A stretch of 22,883 bases of DNA from Clostridia bacterium (GCA_017399225.1 JAFQEB010000138.1:1-22883), one strand, 5' to 3'; numbered from the stretch's first letter, positions 13,940 through 20,701 are shown. Made by a program: numbers and translations. Notes: a model not told the origin generated them from the sequence alone.

Positions 13940-14152
13940 ATGATTTCTTATAGCCGTCTGTGGGAAACCATGCGCAAAAAGGGCATATCCCAATATGCGC
14001 TGATCCATGCCTACGGCGTCAGCCCGGCGCAGATCACCCGCATGAAGCGGAACGAAAGCGTCAGCACCCATACCATTGAGATGTTTTGCAGGATCCTCGC
14101 CTGCCGGGTGGAGGATATCATGGAGTACATCCCGGAGAAAGACAAACCCTGA
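13940..14152 (+). CDS. Small XRE-family (Cro/C1-type) regulator
   Basis: The 70-residue protein is almost entirely one helix-turn-helix domain: LWETMRKKGISQYALIHAYGVSPAQITRMKRNESVSTHTIEMFCRILACRVEDIMEYIP. This matches the compact YozG-like XRE group, which has no separate effector domain. The ATG at 13940 has GGAGG (13928-13932) seven bases upstream; an in-frame ATG at 13904 has no such site. It is divergent from the two-TM/coiled-coil gene and lies 41 bases from the nearer operator, so it is the natural candidate to bind both palindromes. I did not find a clear promoter for it on the plus strand. Confidence 0.9.
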   Translation: MISYSRLWETMRKKGISQYALIHAYGVSPAQITRMKRNESVSTHTIEMFCRILACRVEDIMEYIPEKDKP

Positions 14153-14191
14153 TGCCACCATCCTCCGGCGGCATTTGTGTTTGGGGAATAC

Positions 14192-14227
14192 AAAACGCGG
14201 CCTCCGTCCTCCGGAAGGTCGCGTTTT
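14192..14227. terminator. Bidirectional terminator between XRE gene and zinc-binding gene
   Basis: AAAACGCG (14192-14199) pairs with CGCGTTTT (14220-14227) and the stem continues inward through CCT/AGG. The A/T ends give a U-tract in both directions. It ends the XRE gene (stop 14152) and the znuA-like gene (stop 14240). Confidence 0.8.
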
Positions 14228-14239
14228 GAAGTGATACCG

Positions 14240-15151
14240 TTATTGTCCCAGCGCTGCCTGCAGCACCGCCATGTTGGCGCGCATCACGTCCTCGTAGTAT
14301 CTCAGGGGGATCTCGCCCTCCGGGCCGGTCACGACGGGATCCAGCACATGGATCTCCGCCCCGGTCTCACGGGCAACGATCTGCGCGGCAATGTCCTCAT
14401 ACTGGGGCTCCACAAACAGGGGCGGCGTGCCATGGTGCGCCACCTCTTCGCACAGCTCCGCCAGCGCCCGGGGCGACAGGGCATCATCCGGCTCATGATT
14501 CAGCACCGCCGCAACGTGCAGCCCGTAAGCCTCCGCAAAATAAGGGAAGGCCTCGTGGAAGGTAATGATATCATGCCGGGCCAGGCCGTTGAGACCTTCG
14601 GTCAGCTCCGCATCCAGCGCGCGCAGGCGGGCAACGTACGCATCCCGATTGTCACTGATGGCCTGGGCGTGCTGGGGCAACTGAGCGATCAGCCCCTCCG
14701 CAAGGTTTTCGACCATGGCGATGGCATTCTCCGCATCCAGCCAGATGTGCGCGTTGACCTCATGGCCATGGTCATGATCGTGGTCATGATCGTGTCCGTG
14801 CCCATCCTCGCAGGATTCCAGCAGCGTCACGCCATGGGAGGCGTCCACCACCGGCAGCTCCGGGTACGCTTCGAAGACGCCGGCCAGATATCCCTCCATG
14901 CCCGCGCCGTTGATGAGGAACACGTTCGCACGGGCCAGCAGCTTCATGTCGCCGGTCTGCAGCTGGTAATCATGCAGGCAGCCGGCGTCGGGGGCGGTGA
15001 GGCTGGCGACCTCCAGGCCGTCGATGCCGTCGGTGAGGTTCAGGGCAAACACATAGATCGGAAAAAACGAGGTGACCACCGTCTCCCCCAGCGCGCCGGC
15101 AGGCTGCGCCAGCAGGAGAAGGGTCAGCAGCAGGGTGAACAGCTTCTTCAT
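14240..15151 (-). CDS. znuA: Zinc/manganese-type metal substrate-binding protein (ZnuA/AdcA-like)
   Basis: The 303-residue exported protein belongs to the cluster A-I metal-binding family that delivers zinc or manganese to an ABC permease. Likely metal ligands are H60 (CLHDYQL), H135 (NAHIWLD), H199 (TFHEAFPYF) and D271 (VLDPV). Residues 118-130 form a loop with seven alternating histidines (HGHDHDHDHDHGH), typical of zinc-specific members. The signal peptide (MKKLFTLLLTLLLLAQPAGA) has no cysteine at the cleavage site, so unlike most Gram-positive binding proteins it is not a lipoprotein. No permease or ATPase gene is next to it. The start at 15151 follows AAGGA at a good distance; longer in-frame forms read into the neighbour. 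I saw no Zur/AdcR operator. Confidence 0.92.
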   Translation of the reverse strand: MKKLFTLLLTLLLLAQPAGALGETVVTSFFPIYVFALNLTDGIDGLEVASLTAPDAGCLHDYQLQTGDMKLLARANVFLINGAGMEGYLAGVFEAYPELPVVDASHGVTLLESCEDGHGHDHDHDHDHGHEVNAHIWLDAENAIAMVENLAEGLIAQLPQHAQAISDNRDAYVARLRALDAELTEGLNGLARHDIITFHEAFPYFAEAYGLHVAAVLNHEPDDALSPRALAELCEEVAHHGTPPLFVEPQYEDIAAQIVARETGAEIHVLDPVVTGPEGEIPLRYYEDVMRANMAVLQAALGQ

Positions 15152-15224
15152 GGATAATTCCTTCCGTATAATTCTGCCGTACTTCCGGCATGTATGAAAC
15201 GAGTCTCGCAGGCGTTTCCCTGCG

Positions 15225-15704
15225 TCAGGGCCGGCCGTAGCCCGCCATGGGATGATTTTCCCGGATGATGCGGTGCAGCATCTCCTTTTCCATGTCAGGC
15301 AGCTGGTCGCCGTAGCGCTCCAGCAGCACCCGCATCGCCGCCAGGGAGCCCCGCTCCATCGCATAGCTCCGCAGCCCTTCCAGGCTGATCTCCGGCGGGC
15401 TCATGGCGTCCAGCAGCACGCCGACCGCCTCGTCCACCAGGAAGTCCACATCCCGGAGGAAGATGCGCCGCACGGCTCCGTTGTCCGTCTGCAGAAGCAT
15501 CTGCGGGCCCAGCAGCTCGTACAGGTCGCCGAAGATGATCTCCTTCAGCCCCCTGCACAGCTCCTCCGGCGCACTGCGGTCCGGCCGGTGATGGCGCAGC
15601 TTCTCCGCCACATGCTCGCACAGGGACGTATGCGCTGTCAGCTGCGTCCCCAGCACGGGCGCAAAGACCCGCCGCACCTCCGCCGTTCTGATCGGATATG
15701 CCAT
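15225..15704 (-). CDS. Hypothetical protein, helical, unknown function
   Basis: The 159-residue protein is rich in Leu, Arg and Glu, has no signal peptide or membrane segment and is predicted by eye to be mainly helical (MAYPIRTAEVRRVFAP ... MEKEMLHRIIRENHPMAGYGRP). I do not recognise it. The start at 15704 has GGGAGG eight bases upstream; the open frame continues to 15812 without such a signal. It ends 73 bases before the znuA-like start, on the same strand, and could share its transcript. Confidence 0.7.
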   Translation of the reverse strand: MAYPIRTAEVRRVFAPVLGTQLTAHTSLCEHVAEKLRHHRPDRSAPEELCRGLKEIIFGDLYELLGPQMLLQTDNGAVRRIFLRDVDFLVDEAVGVLLDAMSPPEISLEGLRSYAMERGSLAAMRVLLERYGDQLPDMEKEMLHRIIRENHPMAGYGRP

Positions 15705-15798
15705 TCTCAAGCACCTCCCGCCTGATGCGCTTCCTTGGTATCGCTGCACGCAGCCCTTCCCTGTTTCATTCGACACGCATGGCAAAAATCCCTGCGGC

Positions 15799-15827
15799 AC
15801 TTTATTTTTCACCTTTTTTTCTGAAAA
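15799..15827 (-). promoter_or_regulatory. Possible promoter for the 15225-15704 gene
   Basis: Minus strand: TTTTCA (15822-15827), 17 bases, TAAAGT (15799-15804). Both boxes are imperfect, and the A/T richness of this stretch makes chance matches likely. Confidence 0.3.
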
Positions 15828-15983
15828 TCCCCCAAAGGATCGTGCATATTATTCGATGCTCTGCATATTTATTCCCTTATCCCCGCATGGATTGTGGGGA
15901 ACACCCGTCCTGCCACAAGATGTTCAGCGGGAAGTTATCAACAGGCTTTGGCGTCATGCAGGTTTTTGTCTTTGGGCAAACCC

Positions 15984-16012
15984 TTGCAATTTCGGCATTT
16001 CTATGCTATCAT
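15984..16012 (+). promoter_or_regulatory. dnaA promoter
   Basis: -35 TTGCAA (15984-15989), 17-base spacer, -10 TATCAT (16007-16012) preceded by TGC. Transcription should begin near 16019, giving a leader of about 135 bases. Confidence 0.7.
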
Positions 16013-16027
16013 ACGGTAGGCAAAAAG

Positions 16028-16036
16028 TTATCCACA
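16028..16036 (+). promoter_or_regulatory. Perfect DnaA box TTATCCACA
   Basis: An exact match to the strong DnaA box lies about ten bases after the predicted dnaA transcription start. In that position bound DnaA would repress its own gene, a common arrangement. Confidence 0.8.
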
Positions 16037-16154
16037 AGTGGTAAACAGATACAGCTCACGGTCGCAGGCGGTCGTGTGCTTTTTTCACCCGCTGAGGAGA
16101 AATACATGAGGCGTCAGCGGCCTCGCCTATGAAGCTATCGCGAGAGGAATACAC

Positions 16155-17498
16155 ATGATGGATATGAAGGAACTATGGGAGCGGGCGTGTGCCCTGATGG
16201 AATCGGAGATGAACCGCATCGTCTACACGACATGGATCGCCAGCAATCTGACGGTCATGGCGCTGGAGGATGATACGCTGATCCTCCGCATCACGATGGA
16301 GAACATGCAGCGCCAGCTGATGAACATGCACCACCAGCGCATCGTGGATGCGGTGAGCCGCGCGGCAGGCCGCCGGATGAAGGTGGAGATCCTGACCGGC
16401 GCAGAGCTGCAGGAGCGCGCCTCTGCCAAGGCACAGGAGGAGCCGGAGGACTCCCTGACGGAGAGCTCCATCGCCCTGAATCCCAAATACACCTTTGACA
16501 CCTTCGTGGTGGGCAGCGGCAACCGCTTTGCCCATGCGGCCTCCCTGGCTGTGGCCGAGGCTCCCGCACAGGCCTACAATCCGCTCTTTATCTACGGCGG
16601 CGTGGGTCTGGGCAAGACGCACCTGATGCACGCCATCGGTCACTTCATCCTGGAGCAGGACCCCACCAAGCGCATCTTGTACATCCCGGGGGAGACCTTC
16701 ACCAACGAACTGATCTCCGCCATCCAGCAGAACCGCAACATCCAGTTCCGCAACCGCTTCCGCAATGTGGACGTGCTGATGGTGGACGATATCCAGTTCA
16801 TCGCCGGCAAGGAATCCACCCAGGAGGAGTTCTTCCACACCTTCAACACGCTGCACACCGCAGGCAAGCAGATCATCCTGACCTCCGACCGGCCTCCCCA
16901 TGAGATCGCCCGCCTGGAGGAGCGCCTGCGCAGCCGCTTTGCCTGGGGCCTGATCGCCGACATCAAGAAGCCGGACGTGGAGACCCGCATCGCCATCCTC
17001 AAGGCCAAGGCCGAATCGGAGAACATCAAGGTGGAGGACGGCGTGCTGGAGAACATCGCCGCTCACATCGACACCAACATCCGCGAGCTGGAGGGCAGCC
17101 TGACCCGTCTGGTGGCCTACGCCGTCCTGACCAAGAAGCCCCTGACCGTCCAGCTGTGCAACGAGGCCCTGCGCGACCTCTTCTCCAGCCAGACCCGCAA
17201 GGAGGTCACCCCTCAGATCATCATGGAGACCGTGGCGGATTACTACTCCATCTCCGTGGCGGATATCATCCGTCAGACCCGCCGCCGGGAGATCACCGTG
17301 CCCCGGCAGATCGCCATGTATCTCACCCGCGAGATGACCAACCTCTCCCTGCCGCAAATCGGCCAGGTGTTCGGCAACCGCGACCACACCACCGTCCTGC
17401 ACGGCTGCGACAAGATCGCTGCCATGGTCAAGGACAACACCTCCGGCATGGAGAATGTGGTCAGCGATATCCGCAGCCTGATCACCGAGGGGAAGTAA
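16155..17498 (+). CDS. dnaA: Chromosomal replication initiator DnaA
   Basis: The 447-residue protein contains all four DnaA domains. Domain I (1-80, LWERACALMESEMNRIVYTTWIASNL) is followed by a short acidic linker (about 85-105). The AAA+ domain III has Walker A GGVGLGKT (148-155), Walker B VLMVDDIQF (207-215) and the RLRSRFAWGL arginine-finger region. Domain IV binds DNA with GNRDHTTVLHGCDKI (407-421). The usual second glycine of GGRDHTTV is asparagine (N408) and the usual HAC is HGC; the residues that read the box (RDHTT) are kept. DnaA-ATP binds origin boxes and melts the DNA. The start has AGAGGAA upstream; 16155 and 16158 are both ATG. The next gene is asnS, not the usual dnaN. Confidence 0.97.
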   Translation: MMDMKELWERACALMESEMNRIVYTTWIASNLTVMALEDDTLILRITMENMQRQLMNMHHQRIVDAVSRAAGRRMKVEILTGAELQERASAKAQEEPEDSLTESSIALNPKYTFDTFVVGSGNRFAHAASLAVAEAPAQAYNPLFIYGGVGLGKTHLMHAIGHFILEQDPTKRILYIPGETFTNELISAIQQNRNIQFRNRFRNVDVLMVDDIQFIAGKESTQEEFFHTFNTLHTAGKQIILTSDRPPHEIARLEERLRSRFAWGLIADIKKPDVETRIAILKAKAESENIKVEDGVLENIAAHIDTNIRELEGSLTRLVAYAVLTKKPLTVQLCNEALRDLFSSQTRKEVTPQIIMETVADYYSISVADIIRQTRRREITVPRQIAMYLTREMTNLSLPQIGQVFGNRDHTTVLHGCDKIAAMVKDNTSGMENVVSDIRSLITEGK

Positions 17499-17508
17499 GC
17501 ATATCCGT

Positions 17509-17532
17509 GGCCGCATCGTTGAGGGTGCGGCC
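17509..17532 (+). terminator. Hairpin downstream of dnaA
   Basis: GGCCGCA (17509-17515) pairs with TGCGGCC (17526-17532) around a ten-base loop. Only TCCCCTATTCTTT follows, so the T-tract is weak. A second perfect hairpin, TTCTTTGG-aaaaa-CCAAAGAA (17540-17560), follows at once. Confidence 0.5.
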
Positions 17533-17539
17533 TCCCCTA

Positions 17540-17560
17540 TTCTTTGGAAAAACCAAAGAA
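17540..17560. other. Perfect inverted repeat between dnaA and asnS
   Basis: TTCTTTGG and CCAAAGAA form an 8-bp stem with an AAAAA loop. It lies between the dnaA terminator and the asnS promoter; its role is not evident. It is not a DnaA box. Confidence 0.5.
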
Positions 17561-17585
17561 ATCCAGCCTCTCCCACAGGTTGATG

Positions 17586-17614
17586 TTGTACTTTCCCTAA
17601 ATATGTGATATGAT
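17586..17614 (+). promoter_or_regulatory. asnS promoter
   Basis: -35 TTGTAC (17586-17591), 17-base spacer, -10 TATGAT (17609-17614). The leader to the start codon is only about 55 bases, too short for a T-box riboswitch. Confidence 0.65.
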
Positions 17615-17674
17615 ATAAGTCAGTCTATTCGCGGCCTGCGGAGCGATCCACGGCCCATATGGAGGTATATTCCC

Positions 17675-19060
17675 ATGAACGTCATTACCACCCTTGAACT
17701 CAAAGACCGCCTGAGCGAGCTGCAGGGCACCACCGTCACCCTGCGCGGCTGGATCCGCAACCACCGCAAGCAAAAGAACATGGGCTTCATCGACTTCTTC
17801 GATGGCCTGTGCTTCAAGAATCCCCAGGTCGTCTATGATAATAACATTGCCAATTTCGATGAGATCCAGGCCCTGCGCGTGGGCTCCGCCATCACCGTGA
17901 CCGGTACGGTCGTGCCCTCTTACAAGGACCCCACCACCCCCGAGGTGCAGGCCAGCGAGATCGTGCTCGAGGGCGATTGCCCCGAGGATTACCCCCTGCA
18001 GCCCAAGCGCCACTCCATCGAGTTCCTGCGCGAGATCGGCTACCTGCGCCCCCGCACCCGCCTGTTCCAGGCCGTGTTCCGCGTGCGCAGCGTGGCTTCC
18101 ATGGCCATCCACACCTACTTCCAGGATCGCGGCTATCTGTACGTCCACACGCCCCTGATCACCGGCAACGACGCTGAGGGCGCGGGCAACACCTTCACCG
18201 TGACCACCCTCGACCCCAAGGACGCGGGCAAGTGGGATCAGGACTTCTTCGGCAAGCAGGCTTCCCTGGCCGTCACCGGTCAGCTGGAGGGCGAAACCTT
18301 CGCCATGGCCTTCTCCAAGATCTACACCTTTGGCCCCACCTTCCGCGCGGAGAACTCCAACACCAAGACCCACGCGGCGGAGTTCTGGATGATCGAGCCG
18401 GAAATCGCCTTCTGCGACCTGGATCAGCTGATGGACGTGGAGGAGGACTTCCTGAAGTACCTGGTCAAGACCGTGCTGGAGAAGTGCCCCGACGAGCTGG
18501 CCTTCCTGGACACGTTTGCGGCGGGCGGCAAGGGCAAGTCCGGCCTGGTGGAGAAGCTGGAAGCGCTGGCTACCGCCAAGTGCGCCCGCATCACCCACGA
18601 GGAAGCCATCACCATCCTCAAGAATTCCGGTAAGGACTGGCAGTTCAAGCCCGAATACGGCGAGGACACCGCCAAGGAGCACGAGAAGTACCTCACCGAG
18701 GAGTACTTCCACGGCCCCGTGTTCGTGTACAACTGGCCCAAGGACATCAAGGCCTTCTACATGTACCAGAATGACGACGAGAAGACCGTCGCTGCCGTTG
18801 ACCTGCTGGTACCCGGCTCCGGCGAGCTGATGGGCGGCTCCCAGCGTGAGACCCGCCTGGACAAGCTGACCGAGCGCATGGATACCCTGGGTATCTCCAA
18901 GGACAGCCTGGACTGGTACATCAACCTGCGCAAGTTCGGCGGCTGCACCCACGCGGGCTTCGGCATGGGCTTCGAGCGGTTGCTCATGTACCTCACCGGC
19001 GTGGATAACATCCGCGACGTGATCCCCTATGCACGCACGCCTATGAACTGCGAGTTCTAA
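17675..19060 (+). CDS. asnS: Asparaginyl-tRNA synthetase
   Basis: The 461-residue class II synthetase joins asparagine to tRNA-Asn. The N-terminal OB-fold anticodon-binding domain (about 15-105) contains VTLRGWIRNHRKQKNMGFIDFFDG. The catalytic domain has LITGNDAEGAGNTF (typical of AsnRS rather than AspRS), motif 2 FRAENSNTKTHAAEFWMIEPE beginning at F223, and motif 3 GMGFER (430-435). It ends in the family-conserved RTPMNCEF. GGAGG (17661-17665) lies nine bases before the ATG. It directly follows dnaA with its own promoter. Copies of its last 17-27 bases occur twice just downstream, described separately. Confidence 0.97.
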   Translation: MNVITTLELKDRLSELQGTTVTLRGWIRNHRKQKNMGFIDFFDGLCFKNPQVVYDNNIANFDEIQALRVGSAITVTGTVVPSYKDPTTPEVQASEIVLEGDCPEDYPLQPKRHSIEFLREIGYLRPRTRLFQAVFRVRSVASMAIHTYFQDRGYLYVHTPLITGNDAEGAGNTFTVTTLDPKDAGKWDQDFFGKQASLAVTGQLEGETFAMAFSKIYTFGPTFRAENSNTKTHAAEFWMIEPEIAFCDLDQLMDVEEDFLKYLVKTVLEKCPDELAFLDTFAAGGKGKSGLVEKLEALATAKCARITHEEAITILKNSGKDWQFKPEYGEDTAKEHEKYLTEEYFHGPVFVYNWPKDIKAFYMYQNDDEKTVAAVDLLVPGSGELMGGSQRETRLDKLTERMDTLGISKDSLDWYINLRKFGGCTHAGFGMGFERLLMYLTGVDNIRDVIPYARTPMNCEF

Positions 19061-19174
19061 GATATAGCACGTCGAAAAGGGGTCGAAGACCCTGAACTGC
19101 GAGTTCTAAAAACGAACAACGTGCGTGCTGAAATGGGTCGAAGACCCCGCACGCCTACGAACTGTGAATTCTAA
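19034..19174 (+). repeat. Three-fold direct repeat of the asnS 3' end
   Basis: The authentic end (19034-19060) is followed by an exact 17-base copy of its last bases (TGAACTGCGAGTTCTAA, 19093-19109) and by a 27-base copy with three mismatches (19148-19174). Between them are two near-identical small hairpins, GGGTC-gaa-GACCC, at about 19081 and 19135. The pattern resembles att-type duplications left where elements enter the end of a gene, or degenerate tandem duplication. Confidence 0.75.
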
Positions 19175-19225
19175 GGATGAGCAGCAAAGCCGCGAGCACT
19201 TTCTTGCTTCGCTTCAGGCCACCTG

Positions 19226-19350
19226 AAGTGAATAGTGAATAGTGAAGTCGTTCGGCTTCGCCTCACTGGTGAATAGTGAATAGTAGGATGGCCCCACCAA
19301 CCACACTATTCATTATTCATTATTCATTATTCACTATTCACTATTCACTT
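19226..19350. repeat. Heptamer tandem repeats forming a long inverted repeat
   Basis: GTGAATA-type heptamers at 19228-19246 and 19270-19284 are mirrored by an array of ATTCATT and ATTCACT heptamers at 19306-19350. Bases 19226-19246 and 19330-19350 are exact reverse complements over 21 bp. The stretch is AT-rich compared with its surroundings and has no coding capacity. Bases 19175-19225 also hold a short hairpin, CTTCAG-gccac-CTGAAG. Confidence 0.85.
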
Positions 19351-19373
19351 CCCCCTCCCCCTCGTTCCCCCTC

Positions 19374-19415
19374 CGCGCACGCATGATGTCCCCCATCGTG
19401 CGCGCGCCTTCTTTA
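19374..19415 (+). terminator. GC-rich hairpin with T-rich tail upstream of gene 19433
   Basis: CGCGCACG (19374-19381) pairs with CGTGCGCG (19397-19404), with an inner ATG/CAT pairing, followed by CGCCTTCTTTAT. It could be the distal terminator of asnS. Confidence 0.5.
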
Positions 19416-19432
19416 TATTCTGGAGGTTCATC

Positions 19433-20038
19433 ATGCATCAATCGGTTCCCGCATGGCGGCGGGTGCTGCGGGCAGTGCTGACGGCGGCGCTGGCAGTGCT
19501 GCTGATCGCCCTGTTTTACGTGGCAGTTGTCATGGGTCAGCCCCAGGGCAGCGTCTCTGCCGGGGTGGAGCCCCGGATGGATCAGCCGCTGCTCTCTCCC
19601 CTGCCCTCCGCACTGCTCATCACCGACGACGCCCAGCTCTCCCGCCTGACAGAAGCCTTTCCTGCTCCGGTGATGCACCCGCTCTACGGGGATTCGCTGA
19701 CCTTCGTGGAGGGGCTCTGCTGCGATCTGAGCTTTGAGGGCGGGCTGGGCCGCCGCCTCACCCTCACCTACCGCACCGACGATTATCACACCCTGACCGT
19801 CACCAGCATCTATCCGGCCCGGGCGCTGGCGCTGGTGGGCAAGGAGGATTACACCTTCTCCCAGATCGCAGGCCAGAAGCTGGCGGGGCTGCCCTCCGTG
19901 CGGATGGAAAACGCCTCCGCCATCCGCCTGCATTCCCAGGGCGAGGAGGCCCTCTACGTCCTGACTGCCCCCAAAGTGCCCGATGCGGAGCTTCGCCGCT
20001 GGACCGCTGCAATGCAGCTGCTGACCGGCGACGAATAA
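19433..20038 (+). CDS. Membrane-anchored protein of unknown function
   Basis: The 201-residue protein has a short positive N-terminus, one membrane helix (about 12-34, VLRAVLTAALAVLLIALFYVAVVM) and an extracytoplasmic part without recognised motifs (GVEPRMDQPLLSPLPSALLITDDAQLSRLTEAFPAPV...). TGGAGG (19421-19426) lies seven bases before the ATG. No promoter was clear; the upstream region is filled by the heptamer repeat and a terminator-like hairpin. Nothing in the neighbourhood points to a role. Confidence 0.8.
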   Translation: MHQSVPAWRRVLRAVLTAALAVLLIALFYVAVVMGQPQGSVSAGVEPRMDQPLLSPLPSALLITDDAQLSRLTEAFPAPVMHPLYGDSLTFVEGLCCDLSFEGGLGRRLTLTYRTDDYHTLTVTSIYPARALALVGKEDYTFSQIAGQKLAGLPSVRMENASAIRLHSQGEEALYVLTAPKVPDAELRRWTAAMQLLTGDE

Positions 20039-20054
20039 GTCGACGCAGCGTCGG

Positions 20055-20083
20055 TTGCACCCCGAAGGCGGATGTGCTATCCT
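20055..20083 (+). promoter_or_regulatory. Promoter of the XRE-desulfoferrodoxin gene
   Basis: -35 TTGCAC (20055-20060), 17-base spacer, -10 TATCCT (20078-20083) with TGC before it. Transcription would start almost at the ribosome binding site AGGAGG (20090-20095). An inverted repeat CGACG-cag-CGTCG (20041-20053) touches the -35 box and could be an operator for the XRE domain. Confidence 0.65.
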
Positions 20084-20103
20084 CTCCCCAGGAGGTGACC
20101 CCG

Positions 20104-20691
20104 ATGCACGACATCACCACAGGTGCGCTGATCCGCCAGCTGCGGCTGGAAAAGGGATTGACGCAGGCTGCGCTGGCCGGATTGCTCCATGTGAGCGCCA
20201 AGGCTGTCTCCAAGTGGGAGCGCTGCGCCGGACTGCCGGACGTGAGCCTGATCCCCGCCCTTTCCCAGGCGCTGGAGGTCAGCAGCGACGCCCTGCTGGC
20301 CGGCCGGGTCGCCCCCAATCCACCTGAGGGAGGCAACATGAAGCGCATCCAATTCTACCGCTGCCCCAGCTGCGGCGATCTGCTGACGGCCGCAGGCAAG
20401 CCGGAAATCAGCTGCTGCGGACGCAGGCTGGCCCCCATGCAGCGCCGCCCCGCCGACGCGGCCCATACCCTGACCATCTCCGACGTGGAAACGGAGAAGC
20501 TCCTGCAATGGACGCACCCGATGGACAAAGCCCATCACCTGACCTTCATCGCTGCGGTGGGCTATGACTGCGTCCACATCATCCGCCTGTACCCCGAGGG
20601 CGCATCCGAGCACCGGCTGCCCCACATCCCGTGGGCAACCTACGTCTGCGGCTGCTCCAATGAACCGGATACGCTGTTTGTCAGCAAATGA
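20104..20691 (+). CDS. XRE regulator fused to a desulfoferrodoxin-like metal domain
   Basis: Residues 1-65 of 195 are a typical XRE helix-turn-helix (LIRQLRLEKGLTQAALAGLLHVSAKAVSKWERCAGLPD). After the linker PNPPEGGN, residues 79-195 match the desulfoferrodoxin/superoxide reductase type: FYRCPSCGDLL ... EISCCGRRL supplies the CxxC...CC site of the N-terminal small iron domain. HPMDKAHHLTFIAA matches the HPMxxxH region of the catalytic iron site. The end, GCSNEPDTLF, lies where the family has CxxHG, so the usual histidine ligand appears to be glutamate here. A redox- or iron-sensing regulator is a reasonable inference. The start at 20104 has AGGAGG eight bases upstream. The next gene starts 10 bases after the stop. 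An internal in-frame start is described separately. Confidence 0.85.
   Translation: MHDITTGALIRQLRLEKGLTQAALAGLLHVSAKAVSKWERCAGLPDVSLIPALSQALEVSSDALLAGRVAPNPPEGGNMKRIQFYRCPSCGDLLTAAGKPEISCCGRRLAPMQRRPADAAHTLTISDVETEKLLQWTHPMDKAHHLTFIAAVGYDCVHIIRLYPEGASEHRLPHIPWATYVCGCSNEPDTLFVSK
20326..20340 (+). promoter_or_regulatory. Internal ribosome binding site and ATG between the two domains
   Basis: GAGGGAGG (20326-20333) is followed four bases later by an in-frame ATG (20338-20340), exactly at the boundary between the XRE and desulfoferrodoxin-like domains. Translation from here would give a free 117-residue metal domain. Confidence 0.45.
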
Positions 20692-20701
20692 GGTAAATAC
20701 C

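Larger units (their letters stand above)
15799..16036. other. Origin-like region upstream of dnaA (AT-rich stretch and DnaA-box-like sites)
   Basis: The 450-base gap before dnaA has an AT-rich part (about 15799-15880, TTTATTTTTC, TTTTTTTCTGAAAA, GCATATTATTC, GCATATTTATTC) in an otherwise GC-rich window. DnaA-box-like words follow: TTATCCCCG (15877), TTCCCCACA on the minus strand (15893-15901), TTATCAACA (15935-15943) and the perfect TTATCCACA (16028-16036). This is the kind of layout found in Firmicute oriC regions, but only one box is perfect and the boxes are not tightly clustered. Confidence 0.5.

Noticed and set aside
15698..16132. Open frame of 144 codons across the dnaA upstream region
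   Set aside because: It runs through the AT-rich stretch, DnaA boxes and the dnaA promoter, and has no ribosome site.
16173..17576. A 467-codon minus-strand frame opposite dnaA
   Set aside because: Its sequence is the reverse reading of conserved DnaA codons; no start signal and no domain.
17615..17674. T-box riboswitch before asnS
   Set aside because: The leader after the -10 box is only about 55 bases and has no specifier loop, T-box sequence or terminator.
17597..18952. A 451-codon minus-strand frame opposite asnS
   Set aside because: Same reason: the reverse reading of a conserved, GC-rich synthetase gene.
19226..19350. CRISPR array
   Set aside because: The repeat period is seven bases with no spacers, and no cas gene is present.
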